From Thiosulfatimonas sediminis (GTDB taxonomy: Bacteria > Pseudomonadota > Gammaproteobacteria > Thiomicrospirales > Thiomicrospiraceae), in contig NZ_AP021889.1 of NCBI RefSeq assembly GCF_011398355.1, positions 1,426,001 to 1,490,000 of the forward strand: a DNA stretch of 64,000 nt, in the 5' to 3' direction. The notes beneath the pieces were generated by a model, which did not search any database, had not been told where the DNA came from, and saw nothing but the letters and a program-made list of their open reading frames with translations. The position numbers were made by a program, and so were the translations under genes. The number at the start of each line of letters is the position of its first letter. The first letter of the stretch is position 1. Shown here piece after piece: positions 44,341-53,118 of the stretch.

Positions 44341-44940
44341 ATGAAAAAATTACTACTTGTTCTCGTATTGCTAGGCACTTGGTATCACTTCTACCATATT
44401 GATACCGCGCCATCTGTCGGCCCCGGAGTGGTCGCTGGCGCTCCGCCCTATCAATATGCCTCTGAAAGCAATCCGATTAGTCTTGGAGATTTCATTTTAT
44501 CGCCAAGAACTGAATTTGAAGCACAAGCCCGTGTTTTAGCAGCCAATCGTTCCTATCTTGATCGCAAAGGTTGGCTTGCGCCGATGGCTATCGTCGTAGG
44601 CTGGGGCAACATGTCCGACGAGAGTGTTTATAACAATGTCGATATTAGTCAGTTCAATCATTTTTATAAATGGGACAACCAGAGCCCAAGTTTAATCACT
44701 GATCAAGAAATCCTCACTTCAACAGCCAATATCCATTTAATACCGGCGACCAAAGAGATTAAGCAAGCCTTGAATCAAATCCGTATTGGCGACTTAGTTA
44801 CGTTACGCGGCACTCTCGTTAATGTTCGCCGAACAACCGGCTGGAAATGGCCGACTTCAACCAGCCGTGACGATAAGGGCGAAGACTCTGGTGAAATTCT
44901 CTATCTCAAGGCACTTGAAACTCTTCCTGCTCGTAACTAA
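44341..44940 (+). CDS. Exported or membrane-anchored protein of unknown function
   Basis: ~200 residues. The N-terminus MKKLLLVLVLLGTWYHFY is a signal peptide or anchor without a lipobox. The remainder contains conserved-looking aromatic stretches (VVGWGNMSDESVYNNVDISQF; ISQFNHFYKWDN, pattern only) and a closing OB-like strand pair (IGDLVTLRGTLVNVRRTTGW, pattern only). I recall similar proteins in other gammaproteobacteria but no name. ATG 44341 is preferred to the GTG at 44323; TATATA(AAT) close before it suggests a very short leader. Confidence 0.65.
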   Translation: MKKLLLVLVLLGTWYHFYHIDTAPSVGPGVVAGAPPYQYASESNPISLGDFILSPRTEFEAQARVLAANRSYLDRKGWLAPMAIVVGWGNMSDESVYNNVDISQFNHFYKWDNQSPSLITDQEILTSTANIHLIPATKEIKQALNQIRIGDLVTLRGTLVNVRRTTGWKWPTSTSRDDKGEDSGEILYLKALETLPARN

Positions 44941-45124
44941 TCTCAAGTTGCAAAAAAACTGATCTAATTGAAAAGCGGATTTGTTGTGTGATTGCCCAAG
45001 CAAACCGCTATTCAATTCTTTGGCACTTCACCTTATAATATTAGCGATTTCATTTACCCAATGCACTGCTGACCGGTTACTTTCAGGCGCCAGCAGTCAA
45101 TACATTTATCGATAGGTATCGAAT

Positions 45125-46054
45125 ATGCAACCACAAAAAGTTGAACAAATTCAGCAAGCGGCGCAACAAAAATGGGAACGTCATGCAGAAGTTAAAGAGT
45201 ACATGTCGGCGGTCAATCCCCCTATGCCCAAAATTGACGTGACTCACTATCCAAGCGCTTTGCATGAAGAAGGTGCAACGCGCATCATCGCTTTTGACCA
45301 ATCGGCTAAGTTGCAAACCACCTATCCCTTAACTACGCCGAATCTATTGGCTAATTTTCTTAAAATTGGCGCCGGTGATACGTTAAAAACCGATGCGGTT
45401 GCCAGTTCCAATCTGTTTTATGTGATTCGTGGTAAAGGCCGTACGCAAATGAGTCACGGCACTTTAGAATGGAAACAAGGCGACCTATTTACGCTTCCTT
45501 CCGTTCCTGACGCTTTGCACAGTGCCGATGAGGATACCGCAATCTATTGGGTGCACGATGCTCCGGTTCTAAGTTATCTTGGTGTTCGCCCGAATAAAGC
45601 CCGTTTTGAGCCTGTGTTATACACCAAAGAGCGCTTAAACGCCGAACTGGAGCAAGTACGTCAAGTTGCTGCGGGTAAAAACCGTACGGGGATTTTACTG
45701 TCCAACCCAAATTTCCCGCTAACTTTAACCTTAACGCATACCCTGTGGGCGCTTTATAACGTCCTACCAGCTGGCGTGGTACAAAAACCACATCGTCACA
45801 ACTCAATCGCTTTGGATTTTGTGGTGTCTGCTGGGCCGAATACTTACACTGCTATTGGAAAAGAACTGAACGAAGACGGAACCATTAAAGACCCAATCAA
45901 AGCGATGTGGACACCTGGTTCGGCGTTTGTTACCCCGCCTGGATGGTGGCATTCGCATCACAATGAATCCGGCGAGGATGCGATTGTTTTGCCGATTCAA
46001 GATGCTGGATTAATCATGAATATGCAGCTTTTAGACTTCCAACACGTTAAGTAA
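45125..46054 (+). CDS. Bicupin protein, dioxygenase-like
   Basis: 309 residues with two cupin domains. Cupin 1 (~80-145): VIRGKGRTQMSHGTLEWKQGDLFTLP lacks the usual His pair. Cupin 2 (~205-300): KPHRHNSIALDFVVS gives the H-x-H metal pair, and GWWHSHHNESGE the third His. The layout resembles gentisate/hydroxynaphthoate 1,2-dioxygenases (metal in one cupin), but substrate is unknown. No aromatic pathway gene is near. A terminator follows. Confidence 0.75.
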   Translation: MQPQKVEQIQQAAQQKWERHAEVKEYMSAVNPPMPKIDVTHYPSALHEEGATRIIAFDQSAKLQTTYPLTTPNLLANFLKIGAGDTLKTDAVASSNLFYVIRGKGRTQMSHGTLEWKQGDLFTLPSVPDALHSADEDTAIYWVHDAPVLSYLGVRPNKARFEPVLYTKERLNAELEQVRQVAAGKNRTGILLSNPNFPLTLTLTHTLWALYNVLPAGVVQKPHRHNSIALDFVVSAGPNTYTAIGKELNEDGTIKDPIKAMWTPGSAFVTPPGWWHSHHNESGEDAIVLPIQDAGLIMNMQLLDFQHVK

Positions 46055-46063
46055 TCTGACAAT

Positions 46064-46098
46064 AATGCGGTTAAAGGGATTTAGCCGCATTTTTGTTT
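46064..46098 (+). terminator. Terminator after the bicupin gene
   Basis: The stem AATGCGG/CCGCATT (46064-46070 and 46085-46091) with a 14-nt loop runs into TTTTTG. Confidence 0.7.
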
Positions 46099-46131
46099 AT
46101 AGCGGACAACAAAAAAATATAGGAACTGCTT

Positions 46132-46842
46132 ATGCAAAACACCGAATATCGCATCGCAATTATTGAAGACGACCCGATTCAGTTAAAAACACTGGTCACC
46201 GCCTTACAGCAACAAGGTTTTAATGTCGATGCTTTTGCTGACCGCCCTTCGGCAGAAAAATCTTTTGCTGAAAAACTGCCGAACTTAGTTATTTCCGACA
46301 TCATTCTTGGAGCAGAAATGGACGGTGGTTTTGACTTGGCAAAGCATTTATTGAGTTACAACCAACCGATTCCGATTATTTTCTTGTCGGAGCGTCAATC
46401 AGAATTTGATATCTACACCGGTCATGCATTAGGGGCAATTGATTACCTACCAAAACCCATCAGCCTGAATGTGTTGATTGTCAAAGTCAAAAACCTGCTG
46501 AGAATCACCAGTAGCAATGCCTGTGTTGATCAGGACGATGAAAAATCGAAAATTCACGATCTTGAATTGGTCGGCAATCAATTTAAAGCCTACTGGCATG
46601 GTAAAGCCCTTGATTTGACGGCAACCGAATTTGAAATGCTCAAGCAATTCGCCACAGCGGGAGAGGGCAATGTCATTACGTATGATACCTTACAAAAATC
46701 CACTCAAGGCGTTGTAGAGCGTAACACCATTAACACACATATTTGTCGAATCCGTAATGCTTTCAAAAAGATAACGCCTGAATTTAACTTTATTCATAAT
46801 GAGTACGGACGCGGTTATTCTTGGCAAAATAAAGAAGAATAA
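46132..46842 (+). CDS. OmpR/PhoB-type response regulator (possible PdsR-like)
   Basis: 236 residues. The receiver has the acidic pair IIEDDP, phospho-Asp in LVISDIILG (~residue 59), and IFLSERQSEFD with the Lys in YLPKPIS. The C-terminal half is a winged helix (ALDLTATEFEMLKQF, then INTHICRIRNAFKKI). The receiver with GAEMDGGFDLAKHLL resembles response regulators of the dedicated-sortase systems (family name from memory). Next gene is its kinase, 95 bp downstream on the same strand. Confidence 0.9.
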   Translation: MQNTEYRIAIIEDDPIQLKTLVTALQQQGFNVDAFADRPSAEKSFAEKLPNLVISDIILGAEMDGGFDLAKHLLSYNQPIPIIFLSERQSEFDIYTGHALGAIDYLPKPISLNVLIVKVKNLLRITSSNACVDQDDEKSKIHDLELVGNQFKAYWHGKALDLTATEFEMLKQFATAGEGNVITYDTLQKSTQGVVERNTINTHICRIRNAFKKITPEFNFIHNEYGRGYSWQNKEE

Positions 46843-46937
46843 TCACCAGCTTGCATGGGTGGTTGTCCTTAGCTTAATCGACACTACCCTGCCAACTTCA
46901 ACACTGCCAAGTTCATTTCGCCAGTCATTGGAGAACC

Positions 46938-48488
46938 ATGCCTTTTTCCCGTCTTAACCTACGTTTATCCATTCGTACTCGGCTATTCATTCTGCTTTTG
47001 CTTTTGACCATTTTGCCTTTTTTGGCCTATCGATTTGCGATCGACCTACACCGCATAATGCTCAATAATCAAGCCATTGTGCAGCAACAAACGGTCGAAA
47101 ACTTGGCGCTCATCCTAGAAAACCGCACCGATTTATGGGCTTTGCAAATTCAGTCTGGAAAACCAACGCGTTTAGCGCATCTCAACTTAAACAAATCCGT
47201 ACTTTGGGTAGTCAACGAGTACGGCCAAACCACCTATGTCGTTGGCAAACTACCTGATAAAGACGAACATCTGGATAACGGTTTTTTTACCAGTTCCGGT
47301 AAATTATTAATCAAAACCTTAGCAACCTTTTTGCCCTATTCCTTGCCCTATCCTTACCCTCAAAGTTCTAAACCCGAATTGACCTTAATTCAACATTCTC
47401 TGAACGGCCAAACCATCCAACAATACCGAATGGATAAAAGACAGGAACCCATCTCTTTAATGTCTGCCACGCCGCTGATGATTCAGGATCGCATCATTGG
47501 TAGCTTGGTATTAGAACAGCGTATGGAAACTTTATTCAGCGAAAGTCTAAACTACTTCTATAAATTGATCGGTATAGGTGCCACTATCTTTGTAATCGTG
47601 ATTATTGGCGCAATTCTACATACTGCGTCTTTATCAAATAGAATCATTCGCTTAGATCACGATGTTAAAAAAATGTTTGACATTAAGGGGCGACTAACGC
47701 AATTGGTTTTCAAAGATCGTAAGCAGCGACTGTATCAAGATGAATTATCCGACTTACGCCATCATATTTATGAGATGCTCAAACAACTTGGTGCCTATGA
47801 GCGTTATTTAAAACAGCTACCCAAAACACTGCGCCACGAGTTACACAATCCATTGAATCGGCTGTCTATGGCCTTAACCCTACTGGAAAAAGAGACAGAC
47901 CATCAGCAACTGGATTACGCCCAACACGCGCTCGCACAATTAAAACAGATTATCGCCTCACTATCGGAAGCAACCAGTATTGAAGACAGTCTAAATAGTC
48001 AGCCTCCGGAACCTTTTCCGATTGGCTTAATGTTACGTCATTATTTGCATAACAGCGTAATACTCCATCCAGAATACAACCTTAAAGTGGAACTTAAACT
48101 GGAAGACCAAATACAGATTTTGGGTGACGGCTTTATGATTGAACAGATGATGGATAAGCTACTAAGCAATGCGCATGATTTTTCGGATGCGCAAATGCCA
48201 GTGCAAGTCAAATGCCAACAGCTTGGCAATAAAGTACAGATTAAGATTGAAAACTCAGGACCTTCACTGCCTGCGGGGCACGAACAGCAAATTTTTGATG
48301 GTATGACGTCAATGCGCAGCATGAACCAAGATGACCAAGCGCATCTCGGCTTGGGGCTTTATATTGTGCGCTTAATTGTCGACTTTCATCAAGGACAAGT
48401 ACAAGCTGAAAACCAAACCTTCATTTATCAAGGCCAATCATTGCAAGGCGTCAGTTTCGCGATTACTCTGCCTATTTACCACGCTTAA
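46938..48488 (+). CDS. Membrane sensor histidine kinase (possible PdsS-like)
   Basis: 516 residues, partner of the preceding response regulator. Two membrane helices (~16-35 and ~212-232) bracket a periplasmic domain (~36-210). The H box is LRHELHNPLNRLSMAL (His ~300), the N box MDKLLSNAHDFSD, and the G boxes ENSGPSLP and HLGLGLYIVRLIV. The N-terminal IRTRLFILLLLLTILPF...DLHRIMLNNQ resembles the kinase partner of proteobacterial dedicated sortases; no sortase gene is nearby, so ligand and target are unknown. Confidence 0.9.
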   Translation: MPFSRLNLRLSIRTRLFILLLLLTILPFLAYRFAIDLHRIMLNNQAIVQQQTVENLALILENRTDLWALQIQSGKPTRLAHLNLNKSVLWVVNEYGQTTYVVGKLPDKDEHLDNGFFTSSGKLLIKTLATFLPYSLPYPYPQSSKPELTLIQHSLNGQTIQQYRMDKRQEPISLMSATPLMIQDRIIGSLVLEQRMETLFSESLNYFYKLIGIGATIFVIVIIGAILHTASLSNRIIRLDHDVKKMFDIKGRLTQLVFKDRKQRLYQDELSDLRHHIYEMLKQLGAYERYLKQLPKTLRHELHNPLNRLSMALTLLEKETDHQQLDYAQHALAQLKQIIASLSEATSIEDSLNSQPPEPFPIGLMLRHYLHNSVILHPEYNLKVELKLEDQIQILGDGFMIEQMMDKLLSNAHDFSDAQMPVQVKCQQLGNKVQIKIENSGPSLPAGHEQQIFDGMTSMRSMNQDDQAHLGLGLYIVRLIVDFHQGQVQAENQTFIYQGQSLQGVSFAITLPIYHA

Positions 48489-48503
48489 ACATTTTGAAGA
48501 ATC

Positions 48504-48530
48504 AAAAAAACCGGCAGATGCCGGTTAATT
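48504..48530. terminator. Bidirectional terminator
   Basis: The stem AACCGGC/GCCGGTT (48509-48515 and 48520-48526) with a 4-nt loop has As on the left and an AATTTT tract on the right. It lies between the kinase and the convergent SPOR gene. Confidence 0.85.
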
Positions 48531-48551
48531 TTACGCTGAGCGATTCATGGG

Positions 48552-49967
48552 TCATTTCACTCGATCCAGTACCGCGTCAATATGGCGAATCCATGGCGAA
48601 ATCCCTAATGTCTGCTTGAGGTTTTTCGCTAATTCATCCGCCTGTTTTCGTTCCTTGAAACTACCGACAATTAACACATACATCGTTTTGTTATCCCGAA
48701 TCTGTGGAATGATTTTAGCGTCTTGTAGCTTGTTTTTGTTAATCATTCGCTGAATCGAATCCGTCTCAAGCATGCTCATCAACTGCAAGGTATAGTTCTT
48801 TTCAGGTTGCTGCATTAACCATTGCACCTCAGCCGTTGGTTTCTTTTTAGCCACATCCACAATCACCGGTGTTGTGACCTTAGGTGTGTCAGGAACGACA
48901 ATGGCATTCGTTTCTGGCACGACGGCAATCTGGATTTCCGGTTCTTTTGGTATACTCGGCGAACGAATTTCCCCGATGTTTTTTGTCATTTCAGCGCTTT
49001 GATCATCAGCTTCAATCGCAATATTAACGGCTGCTTTGAACGGCTTAACCTCAGGGATTACCGGTTCTAAATCCGCTACCGTGTTTTGCGCTCTACTCTG
49101 TAAAACAGTGGCCATTTGTTCAATTTTTTGCTGCAACACGTTTTCGCTTATATTCTGTTGTTCAGCTTGAGTTTGTTGTAAATTTTTTAAATCATTACGG
49201 ACCGTTGCTAACTGCGCTTCTAAAACAACAATTTGGTTTTGCAAAGCACTTAACTTTTGGCGATTTTCATCTGTGGCCAGCAAAGTGGCTTCGGTATTTA
49301 GAGGCGTGTTTTCAATATTTTGTTGCATAGCAGCAAGCAATTGCTGATTTTTCTCCGTTTCGAGTTTCAGACTATTCAACCGTTCATTCATGCTGTTATA
49401 ACCCAGCACGACTACAACAAGAACCGTGATAAACAGACTTAACATAATGGCCATGCCGACCAGCATCGAACCCTTTGACCCATTGGCCCCATTGGCTGCC
49501 GCATTGCTTTTAGAGGCAGGAGCAAATTCTTTCGCTGAAAAACTGGGGGTGACTTCTGGTTGGCGCATGGTTTTTTGATTCACGTTATCGGTATCCATTA
49601 AAGGCGTTGAATGAGAAAGACTGACTTGGGAAAAATCATCGTCAAAATCATCATCTGAGAAAGCCAAAGTGTTACTGGCAGGTTTGTCTTCGAATGCTTG
49701 GCGATACAAATCTGCAGGCTGAGATACGCGATTATTTTGCGACATTGGTATCGCTTCCGTTGACTGAAAAGACGGGGTATTTTGCCTATTGGACTGGGAG
49801 TTTTGACTGGCCTGTAAGACACTTTGTGGAACCACATCTTCAGCGGCTTTTAACCAATCTTGTAGCGTGGTCGCAGATGAGTCATTTGACATTGATTTGG
49901 CACGATTTTCGATATCCGCGAGAATGCGCGCGCGTTCGGCATCAAGTTCTGAGGGGCTATTCGCCAT
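48552..49967 (-). CDS. SPOR-domain membrane protein
   Basis: ~471 residues. An acidic N-terminal cytoplasmic part, one membrane helix (SMLVGMAIMLSLFITVLVVVV, pattern region ~170-190), a coiled coil (~200-330) with many Q/N residues, and a C-terminal SPOR domain (YTLQLMSMLETDSIQRMI ... MYVLIVGSFKERKQADELA; ~390-465), which binds septal peptidoglycan. Probably a cell-division-site protein. I start at ATG 49967 (MANSPSEL, GGTG 9 nt upstream); the ATG at 49982 is an alternative. Confidence 0.85.
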   Translation of the reverse strand: MANSPSELDAERARILADIENRAKSMSNDSSATTLQDWLKAAEDVVPQSVLQASQNSQSNRQNTPSFQSTEAIPMSQNNRVSQPADLYRQAFEDKPASNTLAFSDDDFDDDFSQVSLSHSTPLMDTDNVNQKTMRQPEVTPSFSAKEFAPASKSNAAANGANGSKGSMLVGMAIMLSLFITVLVVVVLGYNSMNERLNSLKLETEKNQQLLAAMQQNIENTPLNTEATLLATDENRQKLSALQNQIVVLEAQLATVRNDLKNLQQTQAEQQNISENVLQQKIEQMATVLQSRAQNTVADLEPVIPEVKPFKAAVNIAIEADDQSAEMTKNIGEIRSPSIPKEPEIQIAVVPETNAIVVPDTPKVTTPVIVDVAKKKPTAEVQWLMQQPEKNYTLQLMSMLETDSIQRMINKNKLQDAKIIPQIRDNKTMYVLIVGSFKERKQADELAKNLKQTLGISPWIRHIDAVLDRVK

Positions 49968-50060
49968 GCTAAATTTCACCATTCCCTGAGAAAAGTTGGT
50001 AATTATTGTAGAATGCTTTAAGCAAAAAAGATACACCTCTTACACGGAGCACTAAGTATT

Positions 50061-50186
50061 ATGCCTAATCTATCCAGCGTTGGCGACGCCCTTTTAATTA
50101 CACTTGCTTTTATGGGCATTTCAATCAGCGTAGTGGCTATTTTAATGTGGTGGTTATACCGCGTGTTTCGCAATAAAGACGAGTAA
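50061..50186 (+). CDS. Small single-pass membrane protein, 41 residues
   Basis: Not counted as a long ORF. ATG 50061 with GGAG 11 nt upstream (50046-50049). The protein has a hydrophobic helix from about residue 9 to 32 (ALLITLAFMGISISVV is its centre) and a charged C-terminus (YRVFRNKDE). Divergent from the SPOR-domain gene, convergent with ychJ. The stop is followed by only 30 bp to ychJ's end. No family recognised. Confidence 0.6.
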   Translation: MPNLSSVGDALLITLAFMGISISVVAILMWWLYRVFRNKDE

Positions 50187-50216
50187 CTTTTAAATGGTTG
50201 GCGATTTGTTAAAACA

Positions 50217-50624
50217 CTATTTAATCTGCCCATCCTCATAATACCAATGACCTGCGGAATCACGGCTGAAAAAACTGGTTTCGTGCAAGTGTCCGGTTTG
50301 TGGCGGTTCTTCCAAATCCACTACACGGTAATGTGCAACAAACGTGACCCAGCCTTGTTGATCTTTTTTACGCCCTTGTTTTCGACCGTTAATGTTCAAT
50401 CCAGTCCAAACGATATTCTTTTCAAATTCAATCGTTTGTGGACGAGTCCTTGGATGCCAAGTCCGCAATAAATAATCCGCATCATGTAATACAAAAGCAC
50501 AGTAACGGGAACGCATCAACTGCTCGGCAGTCAAAGCATTCTGTGCATTTAGGTGCAGCGGTTGACAGCAGTCAACGTAGAGCTTACCCGAATTGCAGGG
50601 ACATAAATTTATCTCATTCATCAC
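50217..50624 (-). CDS. ychJ: YchJ-family protein with SEC-C zinc motif
   Basis: 135 residues of the YchJ/UPF0225 family. The N-terminal SEC-C-like Cys motif reads CPCNSGKLYVDCC; the core has LMRSRYCAFVLHDADYLL and the YxxxxWVTFVAHYR strand, with HETSFF near the end. No known reaction. It starts 9 bp after the MATE gene stop on the same strand. ATG 50624 or the second codon pair (50621). Confidence 0.9.
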   Translation of the reverse strand: MMNEINLCPCNSGKLYVDCCQPLHLNAQNALTAEQLMRSRYCAFVLHDADYLLRTWHPRTRPQTIEFEKNIVWTGLNINGRKQGRKKDQQGWVTFVAHYRVVDLEEPPQTGHLHETSFFSRDSAGHWYYEDGQIK

Positions 50625-50633
50625 TTTTGCCCT

Positions 50634-52022
50634 TTATGCCGCACGCATTTCACGATAGATGTCCGGCAATTTAAAAAGCAATCGCCAAGCCAATAAAATG
50701 GCTGCAATTCCTAATCCAAGGCAGATCCCCAACCAAAAACCATTTACGCCCATGGGGGCAACCAGCCAGTCGGTCAAACTCAGCACATAGCCTAAGCCAA
50801 GCCCGACTAACCAGTAACTAAAAAAAGTCACCCACATAGTCACTTGGGTGTCATGAAAGCCCCTTAACACACCCGCACAAGCCACTTGAACAGCATCGAA
50901 AATTTGATAAGCCGAAGCAAATATCAAAAGAATCACCGCAACTCCGATGACCGCACTGTCTGCCGTATAAAGGGCACTGATTTCCGAACGCCAGAACCAA
51001 GTGGTAAATGCCAGTAGCAAACCAATCAATAAAGCGTAACTAAATGAAATTTTTAGAAGCAACTGCATATGCGCAACGTCACCCCGCCCATAAACCTGAC
51101 CTACTCGTACTGTTAAAGCCAAGCCCCAACTAAGTGGCAACATAAAAAGTAATGAGGTCACGCTAATCGCTATTTGCTGCGCGGCAATCACTTCCGTACC
51201 CAAGGGGGCAACAAAGAGCGCGACTAATGTAAACAAACTGACTTCAAATAAAAGTGCAAACGCATTTGGAATCCCTATTTTTAGCATCGGTCCAATCCCT
51301 AACGCCCATCGTGGTTGCAATAGTCCGGACCAATTTAGGAAAGAGTTAGTCAAACGGTTCTTAAATACATATACCATACCGATTAGTAGCATCGTCCACA
51401 TCACAATCGCGCTGGCCACACCACAACCAGCAGCCCCCATTGGTTCAAGCTCACCCCAGCCGAAAATAAATAACGCATTCAGTGGAATATTGATTAACAG
51501 CGCCCAAAAACTGATCCACATACTCGGTAATGTCTGTCCAAGACCTTCCCAGTAAAAACGTAATACTTGATAAAACACAACCGCTGGCATGCCAAAAGCG
51601 ATATACCATAAATACTCTTCCGTTAACTGATACACCGTTGGCTCTAAAGAGAGCCAGTTCAGCACTGGCTGCATATTTGCCATCAGCAAGCTACTCAATA
51701 ACGCCAGCGGAATGGCAACCCAAAAACCGTTATTCAAAAACCGGCCAATGGCTTCGCCATCATTCTTACCATAGGCTTTACCGACTAAAGGCGTAATCGC
51801 CATCAGTACGCCTATACCGAAAATAAAAATCGGTAGCATAATACTGGAACCCAAGCCAATTGCCGCTAAGTCTTGCGTACCGGCCATACCCGACATCAAG
51901 GTATCGACTACCCCTAAACCGGTTAAAGCCAGTTGTGCCATAAAAATTGGCCAAGCCAATTGAAGCAGTTTTTTAGATTCTGTGCCAAAAGCATCGGATT
52001 GCAGAGAAATGGGGTTAGACAA
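50634..52022 (-). CDS. MATE-family multidrug efflux protein
   Basis: 462 residues with twelve hydrophobic helices in two halves. The first helix LAWPIFMAQLALTGLGVVDTLMSG (pattern begins 20 residues in) and the RVGQVYGRGD loop are typical of NorM-type Na+- or H+-coupled exporters of cationic compounds. Substrate not predictable. Confidence 0.92.
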   Translation of the reverse strand: MSNPISLQSDAFGTESKKLLQLAWPIFMAQLALTGLGVVDTLMSGMAGTQDLAAIGLGSSIMLPIFIFGIGVLMAITPLVGKAYGKNDGEAIGRFLNNGFWVAIPLALLSSLLMANMQPVLNWLSLEPTVYQLTEEYLWYIAFGMPAVVFYQVLRFYWEGLGQTLPSMWISFWALLINIPLNALFIFGWGELEPMGAAGCGVASAIVMWTMLLIGMVYVFKNRLTNSFLNWSGLLQPRWALGIGPMLKIGIPNAFALLFEVSLFTLVALFVAPLGTEVIAAQQIAISVTSLLFMLPLSWGLALTVRVGQVYGRGDVAHMQLLLKISFSYALLIGLLLAFTTWFWRSEISALYTADSAVIGVAVILLIFASAYQIFDAVQVACAGVLRGFHDTQVTMWVTFFSYWLVGLGLGYVLSLTDWLVAPMGVNGFWLGICLGLGIAAILLAWRLLFKLPDIYREMRAA

Positions 52023-52091
52023 AGTAACAGTCTCAGTGAAATTCAGGGATGACTTGCGGCAAACAGGCTGTTTGCACGCAAAAAAAGCGCG

Positions 52092-52493
52092 TTAAGATTT
52101 AGTCGAAACTTTATCTTTCGATGATTCCGATTGCTGTTCTGGCTGTTGCCAATATTCTTCACCAAATTCCTTTTCGGCATCAGCGACTAATTGTTCTTGC
52201 ACCTCACTGGGTAGTTCTTGTGGAACCGGCTCAACCAGCGCAGGAAAAAGAAAAATACAGACCGCTTTAATCGACCAGTAAACCATCGCATAAATGACGA
52301 TTGCCAAGGCCAGCACTAAAGGCAAGCCAAACACCAAATCAACTATCAATGCATGACCAGCAAAAACCTTATCTACCAAGGCTTTTTCGATAAAGGCAAA
52401 CTCCAACCAAAAAAACACCGCCAGCCAACTTAAGGCGATCATCCACGGATTAAATTTAGGGTGGAAGCGAGTGTTACGAAATAGACACAACAT
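52092..52493 (-). CDS. Small membrane protein of unknown function
   Basis: ~133 residues with two or three membrane helices (LSWLAVFFWLEFAFI, LIVDLVFGLPLVLALAIVIY, WSIKAVCIFLFPALV) and an acidic, hydrophilic C-terminus. I use ATG 52493 (MLCLFRN), 16 bp after the NUDIX gene stop; the longer frame would overlap it. Downstream, a GCAAACA/TGTTTGC hairpin (52059-52075) precedes the MATE gene. No family recognised. Confidence 0.6.
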   Translation of the reverse strand: MLCLFRNTRFHPKFNPWMIALSWLAVFFWLEFAFIEKALVDKVFAGHALIVDLVFGLPLVLALAIVIYAMVYWSIKAVCIFLFPALVEPVPQELPSEVQEQLVADAEKEFGEEYWQQPEQQSESSKDKVSTKS

Positions 52494-52509
52494 ATTGAAA
52501 TAAATAACT

Positions 52510-53118
52510 TTAAGCAGATAGCTTTTGAAAAAAAAGCCATTGTAAAGCAATTAGCGTACTGGCAACATTAAAATCACCTCGTAACAACTTCTGTTTGGCT
52601 TCTTCAAATGGTATCTTCAGCACCCGAATGTCCTCGACATCGGCCGCTAAACCAGCAAATTCAGCAACTAGCGAGCTATCAACCTCGGCCGCATAAAGAT
52701 GCAAAATTTCATCCGAACCGCCAGGGCTTGGATAAAACTGACAAATATATTGCGCGGAATTTAAAGCAATTCCTGCTTCTTCTTGTGCTTCTCGCAGAGC
52801 TGCTTGTTCTGCGGATTCACCGTCATCAATCATGCCAGCAATCGGTTCAATCAACCACGCTTGCGCGGCATTACCGATTGTTTGTGCGTGCTGCAAAGCA
52901 CCAGCACGGCACTGTTCAATCAAAATAACCACCTGAGCTTGGCAATCGAAGAGCAATAAAACGGCTGCTTGCCCTCGACCAACAAGTTCGCGTTCAATAG
53001 GCACGCTCATGCCGCCGCTATACAGACTGTGTTGATAACGCAAGACATCAATCCGAAAAAAACCTTGGAACGCATTACGCTGCTCAAGTACACATAATTG
53101 TTTCATGCTGTTATCCAT
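52510..53118 (-). CDS. nudF: ADP-ribose pyrophosphatase, NUDIX family
   Basis: 202 residues. NUDIX box G-x5-E-x7-REUxEEx-G-U is clear at ~95-117 (GMIDDGESAEQAALREAQEE, then AGI). FYPSPGGSDEILHLYAAEVD is typical of ADP-ribose hydrolases (NudF/ADPRase), which split ADP-ribose to AMP and ribose-5-phosphate. Its ATG lies 8 bp inside the end of alr. Confidence 0.9.
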   Translation of the reverse strand: MDNSMKQLCVLEQRNAFQGFFRIDVLRYQHSLYSGGMSVPIERELVGRGQAAVLLLFDCQAQVVILIEQCRAGALQHAQTIGNAAQAWLIEPIAGMIDDGESAEQAALREAQEEAGIALNSAQYICQFYPSPGGSDEILHLYAAEVDSSLVAEFAGLAADVEDIRVLKIPFEEAKQKLLRGDFNVASTLIALQWLFFQKLSA

